Assembly (NCBI RefSeq): GCF_001718315.1
Contig: NZ_CP013363.1
Location: 1,364,001-1,428,000 of the forward strand
Reading direction: 5' to 3'
Origin: Burkholderia diffusa
GTDB lineage: Bacteria; Pseudomonadota; Gammaproteobacteria; Burkholderiales; Burkholderiaceae
Length of the DNA: 64,000 nt
A model generated the notes under the pieces. It worked only from the letters and a program-made list of their open reading frames with translations. It ran no database searches and was not told where the DNA came from. The translations under genes were made by a program, and so were the position numbers. Position 1 is the stretch's first letter; each line of letters begins with the position of its first letter. Below are positions 32,931 through 41,819 of the stretch, piece by piece.

Positions 32931-35516
32931 TCAAACGGTTGCGGGTTCGGCTGCGGGCTCGGCGACGACCGGAATCGAAACGGGCTTGCCGCCCGCGCGC
33001 TCGCCGGGCGTGGCAGGCCGAATCTGCCCGCGCGTCTCGACGAACGCAATGGTCGCGTCCGGCGCGTCGCTGTTCACGAAGTGACGGAAGCGCTTGCGCG
33101 TTTCCGGATCGGTGACAGCCTTCTTCCACTCGCATTCGTAGGTGTCGACCACGTGCTGCATGTCGGCCTCGAGTTCGGCCGCGATCCCGAGCTTGTCGTG
33201 CACGACGACGTCGGTCAGGTAGTCGAGCCCGCCTTCGAGGTTGTCGCGCCAGACGCTGGTGCGCTGCAGCCGGTCGGCGGTGCGCACGTAGAACATCAGG
33301 AAGCGGTCGATGTAGCGGATCAGCGTGTCGCGGTCGAGATCGGACGCGAGCAGCTCCGCATGGCGCGGTTTCATCCCGCCGTTGCCGCACACGTACAGGT
33401 TCCAGCCCTTCTCGGTCGCGATGATCCCGATGTCCTTGCCCTGCGCTTCCGCGCACTCGCGCGTGCAGCCCGACACGCCGAACTTGATCTTGTGCGGCGC
33501 GCGCAAGCCCTTGTAGCGGTTCTCGATATCGATCGCGAGGCCGACCGAATCGTCGACGCCGTAGCGGCACCACGTCGAACCGACGCACGACTTCACGGTG
33601 CGCACCGACTTGCCGTATGCGTGGCCGGATTCGAAGCCGGCCGCGATCAGCTCTTCCCAGATCGACGGCAACTGCTCGACACGCGCGCCGAACAGGTCGA
33701 CGCGCTGGCCGCCGGTGATCTTCGTGTAGAGCCCGTACTTCTTCGCGACCTGGCCGACCGCGATCAGCCCTTCAGGCGTCACCTCGCCGCCCGGCATGCG
33801 CGGCACGACCGAGTACGTGCCGTCGCGCTGGATGTTCGCGAGGTAGTAGTCGTTCGAATCCTGCAGCCCCGCATGCTCCTTCTTCAGCACGAACTCGTTG
33901 AAGCACGATGCGAGGATGCCCGCCACGGCCGGCTTGCACACGTCGCAGCCCAGCCCGTGGCCGTGCTTCGCGAGCAGTTCGTCGAACGTCGTGATGCGCT
34001 CGACGCGGATCAGATGGAACAGCTCCTGGCGCGAATGCGGGAAGTGCTCGCACAGATGGTTGTTGACCGCGAGGCCCTGCTTCTTCATCTCGGCCTTCAT
34101 GATCTGCGTGACGAGCGGCACGCAGCCGCCGCACGACGTGCCTGCGCCCGTGCACGACTTCAGTGCGCCGAGGCTCGTCGCGCCATCCGCCACCGCCGCG
34201 CAGATCTGCGACTTCGACACGTTGTTGCACGAGCAGATCTGCGCGCCCTCGGGCAGCGCGTCGACGCCGATCGCCGGCTTCGCCGCGCCGTCCGACGACG
34301 GCAGGATCAGGAATTCCGGCGACTCCGGCAGCTCGATGCGGTTCAACATCATCTGCAGCAGCGTGCCATATTCGGCCGCGTCGCCGACCATCACCGCGCC
34401 GTGCAGGAACTTGCCGCAGTCCGACACCACCAGCTTCTTGTAGACCTGGCGGCGCTCGTCCGCGTACTGGTAGGTGCGGCTGCCGGCCGTCGCGCCGTGC
34501 GCGTCGCCGATGCTCGCGACGTCGACGCCCATCAGCTTCAGCTTGGTGCTCATGTCGGCACCGGCGAACGCGACTTCGGCCGCTTCTTCCCGGTCGCCGG
34601 CGAGCTGCTTCGCCACCACGCGCGCCATGTCGTAGCCCGGTGCGACGAGGCCGTACACAGTGCCGTTCCATGCCGCGCATTCGCCGATCGCGTAGATGTC
34701 GGCGTCGCTCGTGCGGCACGCGTCGTCGATCGCGACGCCGCCGCGCGGGCCGATTTCCAGGCCGCACGCACGCGCCAGTTCGTCGCGCGCGCGGATACCG
34801 GCCGAGAACACGATCATGTCGGCGTCGAGATGCGAGCCGTCGGCGAACGCCATCCGGTGCGTGCCTTCTTCGCCGTCGACGATCTCGAGCGTGTTCTTCC
34901 CCGTATGCACGGTCACGCCGAGCGCCTCGATCTTCGCGCGCAGCATCCGGCCGCCACCGTCGTCGACCTGCACCGCCATCAGCCGCGGCGCGAATTCGAC
35001 GACGTGCGTGTCGAGCCCCATGTCGCGCAACGCCTTCGCGCATTCGAGGCCGAGCAGCCCGCCGCCGACCACCACGCCGCGCTTCGCGTGCGTGCCGCAT
35101 GCCTGCATCGCCTCGAGATCCTCGATCGTCCGGTACACGAAGCAGCCCGCGCGATCGCGGCCCGGCACCGGCGGCACGAACGGGCGCGAGCCCGTCGCGA
35201 GCACCAGCTTGTCGTACGCGAGCGTTTCGCCGGACGCGAGCGTGACCGTGTGCGCGACGCGGTCGATCGACGCGACCTGCGCGTTCAGGCGCAGGTCGAA
35301 CTGCGGATGACGCTCGAAGAAACCGGGCTCGACGAGCGACAGATCGTCCGCCGACTTGCCGGCGAAGAATTCCGACAGATGCACGCGGTCGTACGCCGGG
35401 CGCGGTTCCTCGCCGAGCACCGTGACGTGCAGCGTGTCCGCCGCGCCGGCTTGCGCGGCGACGCACTCGAGGAGCTTGTGGCCGACCATCCCGTGGCCGA
35501 TGACGATGAGTTTCAT
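32931..35516 (-). CDS. nirB: NADH-dependent nitrite reductase large subunit NirB
   Basis: An 861-residue enzyme. The N-terminal FAD/NADH domain opens with IVIGHGMVGHKLLE and has ATGSRPFVPP and the second Rossmann GVVVGGGLLGLECAKAL. A BFD-like [2Fe-2S] domain follows (CSCNNVSKS, then CTGAGTSCGGCVPLV; about residues 420-490). The C-terminal siroheme-[4Fe-4S] domain has KSCVGSTWCRYG and GVSGCTRECAEAQGKDIG. It reduces nitrite to ammonium in the cytoplasm with electrons from NADH. It sits between narK and nirD; the siroheme precursor enzyme is encoded divergently at 37556. Confidence 0.95.
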   Translation of the reverse strand: MKLIVIGHGMVGHKLLECVAAQAGAADTLHVTVLGEEPRPAYDRVHLSEFFAGKSADDLSLVEPGFFERHPQFDLRLNAQVASIDRVAHTVTLASGETLAYDKLVLATGSRPFVPPVPGRDRAGCFVYRTIEDLEAMQACGTHAKRGVVVGGGLLGLECAKALRDMGLDTHVVEFAPRLMAVQVDDGGGRMLRAKIEALGVTVHTGKNTLEIVDGEEGTHRMAFADGSHLDADMIVFSAGIRARDELARACGLEIGPRGGVAIDDACRTSDADIYAIGECAAWNGTVYGLVAPGYDMARVVAKQLAGDREEAAEVAFAGADMSTKLKLMGVDVASIGDAHGATAGSRTYQYADERRQVYKKLVVSDCGKFLHGAVMVGDAAEYGTLLQMMLNRIELPESPEFLILPSSDGAAKPAIGVDALPEGAQICSCNNVSKSQICAAVADGATSLGALKSCTGAGTSCGGCVPLVTQIMKAEMKKQGLAVNNHLCEHFPHSRQELFHLIRVERITTFDELLAKHGHGLGCDVCKPAVAGILASCFNEFVLKKEHAGLQDSNDYYLANIQRDGTYSVVPRMPGGEVTPEGLIAVGQVAKKYGLYTKITGGQRVDLFGARVEQLPSIWEELIAAGFESGHAYGKSVRTVKSCVGSTWCRYGVDDSVGLAIDIENRYKGLRAPHKIKFGVSGCTRECAEAQGKDIGIIATEKGWNLYVCGNGGMKPRHAELLASDLDRDTLIRYIDRFLMFYVRTADRLQRTSVWRDNLEGGLDYLTDVVVHDKLGIAAELEADMQHVVDTYECEWKKAVTDPETRKRFRHFVNSDAPDATIAFVETRGQIRPATPGERAGGKPVSIPVVAEPAAEPATV

Positions 35517-35537
35517 GATGACGTTTCCTTCGGTCGA

Positions 35538-36863
35538 TCAGTTCGCGGCGCTGGCGGCGGCCAGTGCGCGATCGCGCAGTTCGGCCTCGCGTGCCTTGTG
35601 TTCTTCGCTGAAGCGCACGGCCATCGCGCACAGCGCGGTCGCGGTGACGGCGAGCCCGAGGAGGCTCAGCGTGTGCTGCACGTCGCCGACGCCCTTCAGC
35701 AGGAACGCAGCGGCCACCGCGCCGACGTTGCCGCCCGCGCCGACGATTCCCGCGACGCCGCCGAGCGCCTTGCGGTCGATGAACGGCACGAGCGCATAGG
35801 TCGCGCCGCAGGCCATGTGCGTGAAGAGGCCGAAGGTCAGCATCGCGACGAGCGCCATGCCGACGCCTTGCGCATGCGAGAACCAGACCAGCCCGAGCCC
35901 TTCACCGACGATCAGCGCGCACAGCAGCGTCGCGCGCACGTCGAGGCTGCGGCGCGCGGCGATCTTGTCCGACAGCCAGCCGCCGAGCGCACGGGCGAAC
36001 AGCGCGAGCAGCCCGAACATCCCGACCGCGAAGCCGGCGTCCTTCAGCGACAGCTTGAAATGATCGACGTAGTACAGCGCGGCGATGTTGTGGATGAACA
36101 CCTCGACACCGAAGCACGCGCCGTAAGTGACGAACAGCATCCACACGCGATAGTTGCCGCATGCGGTGAAGAAGCTCGCCCAGCCGCCTTTCTTGCCGCT
36201 GTCGACCGTCACGCCCTGTTTGCGCAGCGCGACGAAGTCGCCTTGCGGGCAGTCCTGCGTGAAGCGCCAGTACGCCCACGCCATCGCGAGCATCGCGATG
36301 CCCGGCACGACGAGCGCGATGCGCCACGATGCGTCGTCGCCGAAGCCGAGCATCATGCCGGCGGCGACGAGCAGCGGCATCATCGCCTGCGTCGCGCCCG
36401 CGCCCGCGTTGCCCCAGCCGGCCGTCGTCGCGTTGGCCGTGCCGACCACGTTCGGCGCGAACATCACCGACGTGTGGTACTGCGTGATCACGAAGCCCGC
36501 GCCGATCGCGCCGATGCCGAGCCGGCAGATCAGGAACGTCAGATAGTCGTGCGAGAACGACACCGCGAACACCGGAATCGCGCCGAGCACGAGCAGCCCG
36601 ACATAGACGCGACGCGGGCCGAAGCGGTCGCACAGCGGGCCGACCAGCAGCCGCACGGCAATCGTCGCGGCTACCGCGGCGATGTTGATGTTCGCGACCT
36701 GTGCCGCGGTGAGGTGGAATTCGCGCGCGATCAGCGGCATCAGCGGCGCGCACGCGAACCACGCGAAGAAACAGACGAAGAACGCCATCCACGTCATGTG
36801 GAACGCGCGCATCGGCGCGGTGCGGAAGCTGAAGAGATCGATACGGGTAGCTTTGTCGGTCAT
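35538..36863 (-). CDS. narK: NarK-type nitrate/nitrite transporter
   Basis: A 441-residue MFS protein with twelve hydrophobic segments. It shows the nitrate/nitrite porter features: FHMTWMAFFVCFFAWFACAPLMP at segment one, the nitrate signature GWGNAGAGATQAMMPLL near segment five, and RLLVGPLCDRFGPRR in the first loop. It brings nitrate in for assimilation. It is the first gene of the operon with nirB 21 bases downstream. The start at 36863 has GGCGG upstream and lies only 15 bases after the attenuator hairpin (36879-36934). Confidence 0.93.
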   Translation of the reverse strand: MTDKATRIDLFSFRTAPMRAFHMTWMAFFVCFFAWFACAPLMPLIAREFHLTAAQVANINIAAVAATIAVRLLVGPLCDRFGPRRVYVGLLVLGAIPVFAVSFSHDYLTFLICRLGIGAIGAGFVITQYHTSVMFAPNVVGTANATTAGWGNAGAGATQAMMPLLVAAGMMLGFGDDASWRIALVVPGIAMLAMAWAYWRFTQDCPQGDFVALRKQGVTVDSGKKGGWASFFTACGNYRVWMLFVTYGACFGVEVFIHNIAALYYVDHFKLSLKDAGFAVGMFGLLALFARALGGWLSDKIAARRSLDVRATLLCALIVGEGLGLVWFSHAQGVGMALVAMLTFGLFTHMACGATYALVPFIDRKALGGVAGIVGAGGNVGAVAAAFLLKGVGDVQHTLSLLGLAVTATALCAMAVRFSEEHKAREAELRDRALAAASAAN

Positions 36864-36878
36864 GTCATCCGCCAAACG

Positions 36879-36934
36879 AAAAACGGCGTCCTGCACACCC
36901 GGTCTCGTCGAGACCCGATGCGTAGGACGCCGTT
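36879..36934 (-). terminator. Leader attenuator before narK
   Basis: On the minus strand AACGGCGTCCT pairs with AGGACGCCGTT (11 bp). The long loop folds further (CGCATC with GGTGTG, GGTCTC with GAGACC), and the stem is followed at once by TTTTTC. It is an intrinsic terminator placed inside the leader, 15 bases before the narK start codon. With NasT, an ANTAR RNA-binding antiterminator, encoded 1.6 kb away, it is very likely the NasT-controlled attenuator. Two small hairpins lie upstream in the leader (36962-36976, CAGTA/TACTG; 36944-36957, GCCCG/CGGGC). Confidence 0.85.
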
Positions 36935-37013
36935 GCCCATGAAGCCCGTTTCCGGGCGCGTCAGTAATCGGTACTGCGGACGAATCGCCGTTGATCCGCC
37001 CGAACGAGCTTAC

Positions 37014-37028
37014 GCAAACGCCGTGCCA
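37014..37028 (-). promoter_or_regulatory. Sigma-54 promoter of the nitrate operon
   Basis: Minus strand TGGCACGGCGTTTGC matches the sigma-54 consensus TGGCACG-N4-TTGC base for base, with the exact 12-base register between GG and GC. Transcription would start near 37002, giving a leader of about 140 bases that contains the attenuator. Confidence 0.85.
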
Positions 37029-37129
37029 TGTCGGCCCGAATCGCACGTGCAGCCGCGCCACGCAAGGCTCGCCGGCCGATGCGCGCATGGCCGACGTGCA
37101 CGGCGCGCGATGCGTCGCGATGCAGCGAG

Positions 37130-37144
37130 GCACAGATGTGGTGC
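37130..37144. promoter_or_regulatory. NtrC-like binding site 1
   Basis: GCACAGATGTGGTGC fits the NtrC dyad GCAC-N7-GTGC. Its centre is about 134 bases upstream of the predicted nas start, a normal enhancer distance, and exactly 21 bases from the second site. Confidence 0.65.
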
Positions 37145-37150
37145 GCTGCA

Positions 37151-37165
37151 GCACTGTCGACGTGC
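37151..37165. promoter_or_regulatory. NtrC-like binding site 2
   Basis: GCACTGTCGACGTGC is a second GCAC-N7-GTGC dyad. The 21-base centre spacing (two helical turns) from site 1 is what co-operative NtrC dimers prefer. Confidence 0.6.
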
Positions 37166-37270
37166 GACATCGCGGTGCGCGATGACGGGGCGCGATGCAC
37201 GCCGATGCGGCATCGCGTGCGCCGCGGCCCCGCCGCTGCGTGCATGCCGGCCTCCGTCGCGGCCGTGGCG

Positions 37271-37306
37271 CCACGCATGTCTCCACGCATGTCTCCACGC
37301 ATGTCG
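37271..37306. repeat. Three 12-bp tandem repeats
   Basis: CCACGCATGTCT occurs twice in a row, followed by CCACGCATGTCG. The array lies in the divergent spacer between narK and the SUMT gene, upstream of the latter. It could be a chance slippage repeat or repeated half-sites for a regulator. Besides these elements, the 692-base spacer 36864-37555 shows no gene I can support. Confidence 0.6.
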
Positions 37307-37555
37307 CCGCGCTTGCCGCCGCGTTCACGCAGGTTGGCCCGGATATTGCTGAATCCTGGCCATACACCGGCAACGGCGCCGGTGGGCAGTCCCCGCAAGT
37401 CAGGCCCGCCATCACAGGCGGGCGCAGCAGACCAGGACAACGACGTCCCTCCGTGCTCGGCACGGCCGGACGCCGTGGTCGCTTCGACCGCCCGCCGCCG
37501 CCGCGAGCAACAACGCACTATCGACCGCCGCACGCACGCGGCAATGGAACACGAC

Positions 37556-38317
37556 ATGACGACTGGAAAAGTCACGCTGCTGGGTGCCGGCCCCGGCGAT
37601 CCCGATCTCCTCACGCTGAAGGCCGTGAAGGCGCTGGCGGCCGCCGACGTGCTGCTGCTCGACGATCTCGTCGCACCCGGCATCGTCGAACTCGCGCCGC
37701 ACGCGCGCGTGATCCGCGTCGGCAAGCGCGGCGGCTGCCGCTCCACGCCGCAGGCATTCATCGAGAAACTGATGCGCCGCTACGCGTTGCGCGGCGCGCA
37801 CGTCGTGCGCGTCAAGGGCGGCGACGCGCTGCTGTTCGGCCGCGCCGGCGAAGAACTCGCGACGCTGCGCGCCGCAGGAATTCCGGTGGACATCGTCAAC
37901 GGCATCTCGTCGGGCTTCGCGGCCGCCGCGAGCCTCGGCATCTCGCTCACGCACCGCGAGCACTGCCAGGGCGTCACGTTCGTCACCGCGCACCGCCAGG
38001 ACCACGGCGAACCCGATTGGGCGACGCTCGCGGCGACCGGCACCACGCTCGCGATCTATATGGGCATGAGCCGCGTGGACAGCATCGCGGCGGGCCTGCT
38101 CGCCGCATTGCCCGCGTCGACGCCGGCCGCCGCCGTGCAGTGGGCCGGCACGCCGCACGAGCGCCGCTGGACCGGCACGCTCGGCGGCCTCGCACGCGGC
38201 GTGGCGGCAGCCGGGCTCGGCAGCCCGGCCGTGATGCTTGTCGGCGCGGCGATCGGCGAAGCCGCCGTGCAATGCACCGATGCCGCCGGCGAAGCGATGC
38301 GGTTCCGGGCGGCATAG
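37556..38317 (+). CDS. cobA: Uroporphyrinogen-III C-methyltransferase (SUMT)
   Basis: A 253-residue SAM-dependent methyltransferase of the CobA/SUMT family. It has the N-terminal signature KVTLLGAGPGDPDLLTLKAV, the middle VRVKGGDALLFGRAGEE and GISSGFAAAASLGISLTHR, and a C-terminal AVMLVGAAI. It adds two methyl groups to uroporphyrinogen III to make precorrin-2, the first step to siroheme needed by NirB. The ATG at 37556 is chosen; an ATG at 37544 (MEHD) is possible. It heads a plus-strand group with nasT and nasS, divergent from the nitrate operon. Confidence 0.92.
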   Translation: MTTGKVTLLGAGPGDPDLLTLKAVKALAAADVLLLDDLVAPGIVELAPHARVIRVGKRGGCRSTPQAFIEKLMRRYALRGAHVVRVKGGDALLFGRAGEELATLRAAGIPVDIVNGISSGFAAAASLGISLTHREHCQGVTFVTAHRQDHGEPDWATLAATGTTLAIYMGMSRVDSIAAGLLAALPASTPAAAVQWAGTPHERRWTGTLGGLARGVAAAGLGSPAVMLVGAAIGEAAVQCTDAAGEAMRFRAA

Positions 38318-38473
38318 CATGCGCGGTCCGCATAACCATTCCGGTCACCGCAGCGGCGTTCGCGCCGGCTGTCCGGGATGCGGCCGCGAGATCCGCAATT
38401 CGTCGTCATGCGCCCGCACCCCGCATCTGAAATTCAACCCTTGCACCGAAGTTCGTCCGTCCCCGCTCGCGTC

Positions 38474-39070
38474 ATGAGTTCGTCCGTCCCGCCCGCACGC
38501 CTGCGCGTGCTGCTCGTCACCGACACCGACAAGCCGATCGGCGAACTCGGCGACGCGCTCGCGCGCCTCGGCTACGAGATGCTCAACGACGTCGCGACGC
38601 CCGCGCGCCTGCCCGCCGCCGTCGAGGAGCAGCGCCCCGACGTCGTGATCATCGATACCGATTCGCCGTCACGCGACACGCTCGAACAACTGGCCGTGAT
38701 GCACGCGACCGCGCCGCGCCCCGTGCTGATGTTCAGCCACGATGCCGACCAGGCGCTGATTCATGCGGCGGTCGGCGCCGGCGTCAGCGCGTATCTCGTC
38801 GAGGGCCTGTCGGCCGAGCGCCTCGCACCGATACTCGAAGTCGCGCTCGCGCGCTTCTCGCACGACGATGCATTGCGCCGCCGGCTCGCCGACGTCGAGC
38901 GCGAGCTCGCCGAACGCAAGCTGATCGACCGCGCGAAGCGCCTGCTGATGGATCAGCGCAGGCTGTCCGAGCACGATGCGTACGCGTTGCTGCGCAAGCG
39001 CGCGATGGATCAGGGCCAGCGCATCGTCGACATCGCGCGGCAATTGCTCGATGCGGCCCACTCGTCATGA
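38474..39070 (+). CDS. nasT: NasT: response-regulator-like ANTAR antiterminator
   Basis: A 198-residue protein with a receiver-like N-terminal domain (RVLLVTDTDKPIGELGDAL, VVIIDTDSPSRDTLEQL; about residues 10-125). A C-terminal ANTAR domain follows (about 135-192: LIDRAKRLLMDQRRLSEHDAYALLRKRAMDQ). ANTAR domains bind paired RNA hairpins and prevent transcription termination. In other bacteria NasT frees the nas leader when nitrate or nitrite is present. It overlaps nasS by ATGA at 39067-39070, so both are made in fixed ratio. Its expected target here is the narK leader at 36864-37002. Confidence 0.93.
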   Translation: MSSSVPPARLRVLLVTDTDKPIGELGDALARLGYEMLNDVATPARLPAAVEEQRPDVVIIDTDSPSRDTLEQLAVMHATAPRPVLMFSHDADQALIHAAVGAGVSAYLVEGLSAERLAPILEVALARFSHDDALRRRLADVERELAERKLIDRAKRLLMDQRRLSEHDAYALLRKRAMDQGQRIVDIARQLLDAAHSS

Positions 39071-40119
39071 ATGCCATGAAACCTTCGTCTCCCGCCGCGC
39101 CGGAACGCGCGCATCTTCGTCTCGGGTTCGTCGCGCTGAGCGACGCGGCCCCGCTGATCGTCGCGCAGCACCTGAATCTCGGCGCGCGCCACGGCCTGAC
39201 GCTCGAGCTGTGCCGTCAGCCATCGTGGGCCGCCGTGCGCGACAAGCTGCTCAGCGGCGAACTCGACGCCGCGCACACGCTGTACGGGCTCGTGTGCGGG
39301 CTGCAGGTCGGCATCGGCGGCCCGCAGGCCGACATGGCCGCGCTGATGGTGCTGAACCGCAACGGCCAGGCGATCACGTTCGCCCGCGGCCTCGCCGACG
39401 CGTACCGCGCAAGCGGCGACGTCCGCGCGGCGCTCGCCACGCTCGGCCGCAAGCCGCTGCTCGCGCAGACCTTCCCGACCGGCACGCATGCGATGTGGCT
39501 GAACCACTGGCTCGCGTCGCACGGCGTCGATCCGCTGCGCGACGTGCGCAGCGTCGTGATTCCACCGCCCGAGATGGTCGCGGCGCTCGCGAGCGGCGAG
39601 CTCGACGGCTTCTGCGCGGGCGAGCCATGGCACGCGGTGGCCGAAGCCTGCGGCGCGGGCCGAACCGTCGCCGTCACCAGCGAGATCTGGCCCGATCATC
39701 CGGAGAAAGTGCTCGCGACCCGGCGCGATTTCGTCGCGCTGTATCCGGCGACCGCGCGCGCGCTGATCCGCACGCTCGTCGATGCGTGCGCATGGCTCGA
39801 CAACGCAGCGCACCGTCGCGACGCGGCCGACTGGCTCGCGTCGCCCGCCGCGCTCGGCGTGCCGGCCCGATTGATCGCCCCGCGCCTGCTCGGCGACTAC
39901 GGCGCGGGGCCGTTCGCGCAGCCGCCGCTGCCGATCCGCTTCCACGACGGCGGTGCCGTGAACCGCCCGGATCCGCAGGAAGGCCGGTGGTTCCTGCTCC
40001 AATACCGGCGCTGGGGCATGCTCGACGGCACGCACGACGACGCGGAGATCGCCGCGGCGATCGCGCAGACGGCGTTGTATGATGCTGCGGTCGCCGAAGG
40101 CGGTGCGGCAGGCCAGTAA
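39067..40119 (+). CDS. nasS: NasS: cytoplasmic nitrate/nitrite sensor
   Basis: A 350-residue protein of the NrtA/CmpA substrate-binding family but without any signal peptide, the mark of the cytoplasmic sensor NasS. It has LRLGFVALSDAAPLIVAQHLNLGARHGLTLEL at the start, THAMWLNHWLASHG in the middle, and the conserved FCAGEPWHAVA block. NasS holds NasT inactive until nitrate or nitrite binds. Coupling to nasT by a four-base overlap supports this. After it come 156 bases with no clear feature before the UDG-family gene. Confidence 0.93.
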   Translation: MNAMKPSSPAAPERAHLRLGFVALSDAAPLIVAQHLNLGARHGLTLELCRQPSWAAVRDKLLSGELDAAHTLYGLVCGLQVGIGGPQADMAALMVLNRNGQAITFARGLADAYRASGDVRAALATLGRKPLLAQTFPTGTHAMWLNHWLASHGVDPLRDVRSVVIPPPEMVAALASGELDGFCAGEPWHAVAEACGAGRTVAVTSEIWPDHPEKVLATRRDFVALYPATARALIRTLVDACAWLDNAAHRRDAADWLASPAALGVPARLIAPRLLGDYGAGPFAQPPLPIRFHDGGAVNRPDPQEGRWFLLQYRRWGMLDGTHDDAEIAAAIAQTALYDAAVAEGGAAGQ

Positions 40120-40275
40120 TCCCGTCCCGGGATGCCACGGCCGCCGCGCGGTGCCGTGCGACACTGGCGGAACGCCTGACGCGATGCGCCGGTTTCCGCG
40201 CCGGTCCGTGCCGGGCCTCCGCGCCGCACGGACACGTTGGCATCCGTGCCGCCACTCCGTCCCCGTTCAGAATCG

Positions 40276-40875
40276 ATGTCGAAACAAACGCGCACGCCGC
40301 TCGACGTGCTGCTCACCGAAATCCGCGCGTGCCGCGTCTGCGAAGCCGAGCTGCCGCTCGGCCCGCGCCCCGTCGTGCGCGCCCATCGTGACGCCCGCAT
40401 CCTGATCGTCGGGCAGGCGCCCGGCGCCCGCGTCCACGCGAGCGGCATCCCGTGGGACGATGCGAGCGGCAAGCGGCTGCGTGACTGGCTCGGCGTCGAC
40501 ACCGACACGTTCTACGACGAGACCCGCTTCGCCATCGTGCCGATGGGCTTCTGCTACCCGGGCCGAGGTGCGAGCGGCGACAACCCGCCGCGCCCCGAAT
40601 GCGCGCGACTGTGGCTCGACCGGCTGCTCGCAGGATTGCCGTCGATCCGGCTGACGCTGCTGATCGGCCAGTATGCGCAGCGGCATTTCCTGCGCGACAC
40701 GCGCAAGGCGACGCTGACCGACACCGTGCACGCGTGGCGCGACTATGGCCCCGGCGTGCTGCCGCTGCCGCATCCGTCGCCGCGCAACCAGGCGTGGTTC
40801 AAGCACCATCCGTGGTTCAACGCCGAGATCGTGCCCGAACTGCGCCGGCGCGTCGCGCCGCTGATCGCCCGCTGA
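40276..40875 (+). CDS. Uracil-DNA glycosylase family protein
   Basis: A 199-residue protein of the UDG superfamily. Motif one is ILIVGQAPGARVHASGIPW; the C-terminal motif is LPLPHPSPRNQAWF, with the catalytic-side HPSPRN. Four cysteines (ACRVC near residues 15-18, GFC near 92 and PEC near 108) could hold a [4Fe-4S] cluster as in family 4/5 enzymes. It would remove uracil or related damaged bases from DNA, but some family members lack activity. It is likely a single gene; the YkgJ-type gene follows by 33 bases. Confidence 0.85.
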   Translation: MSKQTRTPLDVLLTEIRACRVCEAELPLGPRPVVRAHRDARILIVGQAPGARVHASGIPWDDASGKRLRDWLGVDTDTFYDETRFAIVPMGFCYPGRGASGDNPPRPECARLWLDRLLAGLPSIRLTLLIGQYAQRHFLRDTRKATLTDTVHAWRDYGPGVLPLPHPSPRNQAWFKHHPWFNAEIVPELRRRVAPLIAR

Positions 40876-40908
40876 CCCAAGCCGCGCCGCGCCACGCTCC
40901 CTACCGAA

Positions 40909-41694
40909 ATGAATCAGAACGACATCGACTTTTCGTGCACCGGCTGCGGCCGTTGCTGCCACGACCTGCGCATTCCGCTGACCGTCGCCGAGGCCGCTGC
41001 CTGGCTGCGGCGCGGCGGCCATGTGGAGCTGTTGTGCGACGCCATGCCATGGCCCGTCGAACCGGCCCCCGACGACGCGTTCGCCGCGTACAAGCGCGCC
41101 CGTTCGTCGCCCGCGCTCAGCGGCACGCTGCCGGTACGCGTGACCACCTTGCTCACCGCGTCCCATGCCGGCCCATGCCCGAACCTGCTCGATGATTTGC
41201 GCTGCGGCATCTACGACGAACGGCCGCTCGTGTGCCGGATCTACCCGGCCGAGGTCAATCCGTTCGTGCCGCTGATGCCGGACGGCAAGCAGTGCCCGCC
41301 CGACGCATGGCAGCACGCGCCGCTCACTCGCGGCGGCACGATCGTCGACGCGCTCACGCGCGAGAACATCGTGCGCGCACGGGAAGCCAGCGCGGCCGAG
41401 ACGCCGTTGCGCGCGCGGCTGTGCGCGGCGCTCGGCATCGATACGGCAGCCGTTGCGAACGAAGGCTTCGCGATTCATGCACCGCCCGCCGACACGCTGC
41501 TGGCCGCGCTCAGCATGCTCGCCAATGCGCGCGCGGCGGTGCCCGCCGAGCCCGTGCCGACCGCATGGACGCTGCTCACGAATCGCAGCGCGACCGCCGC
41601 CACACTCCGTTCGGTCGGCGCCTTCAGCGAGCTTGCGGCAACCGGCGAGGCCGGCGCGCGCTGCCGCTACCTGGCCTTTCATCCGGCCGACTGA
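40909..41694 (+). CDS. YkgJ-type zinc/iron-cluster protein
   Basis: A 261-residue protein with the YkgJ cysteine cluster: FSCTGCGRCCHD at residues 9-20 (C-x2-C-x2-CC). Further cysteines follow in GPCPNLLDDLRCGIYDERPLVCRIYP. The family is annotated as Zn- or Fe-S-binding and its function is unsettled. The region after residue 130 (EVNPFVPLMPDGKQCPP to the end) is longer than in minimal family members and is mostly helical. It follows the UDG-family gene closely and may share its transcript. Confidence 0.75.
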   Translation: MNQNDIDFSCTGCGRCCHDLRIPLTVAEAAAWLRRGGHVELLCDAMPWPVEPAPDDAFAAYKRARSSPALSGTLPVRVTTLLTASHAGPCPNLLDDLRCGIYDERPLVCRIYPAEVNPFVPLMPDGKQCPPDAWQHAPLTRGGTIVDALTRENIVRAREASAAETPLRARLCAALGIDTAAVANEGFAIHAPPADTLLAALSMLANARAAVPAEPVPTAWTLLTNRSATAATLRSVGAFSELAATGEAGARCRYLAFHPAD

Positions 41695-41819
41695 TTACCT
41701 TGTCGCCGGGCGACTGCGCGCCGCCCGGCCGGCTGCCCGGATCCCGCCCGCGGATTCCGGCCGCGCCCGGTTCGCTGTACCATCGCGGCTCAACCGCGTC
41801 ACGAACAGCAGAATCCTTC

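Noticed and set aside
36944..36976. Classic ANTAR dual-hexaloop RNA motif in the nas leader
   Set aside because: Two hairpins are present but their loops read as five and four bases, not six with the A/G pattern, so I only claim the terminator and the NasT link.
37271..37306. Possible CRISPR array
   Set aside because: The units are only 12 bases and directly adjacent without spacers; no cas genes are in the window.
32928..37352. Very long open frame on the plus strand (over 1400 codons) opposite nirB and narK
   Set aside because: It is the antisense shadow of GC-rich codons; the product is Arg/Ala/His-rich low-complexity sequence without domains, while the opposite strand encodes clear NirB and NarK.
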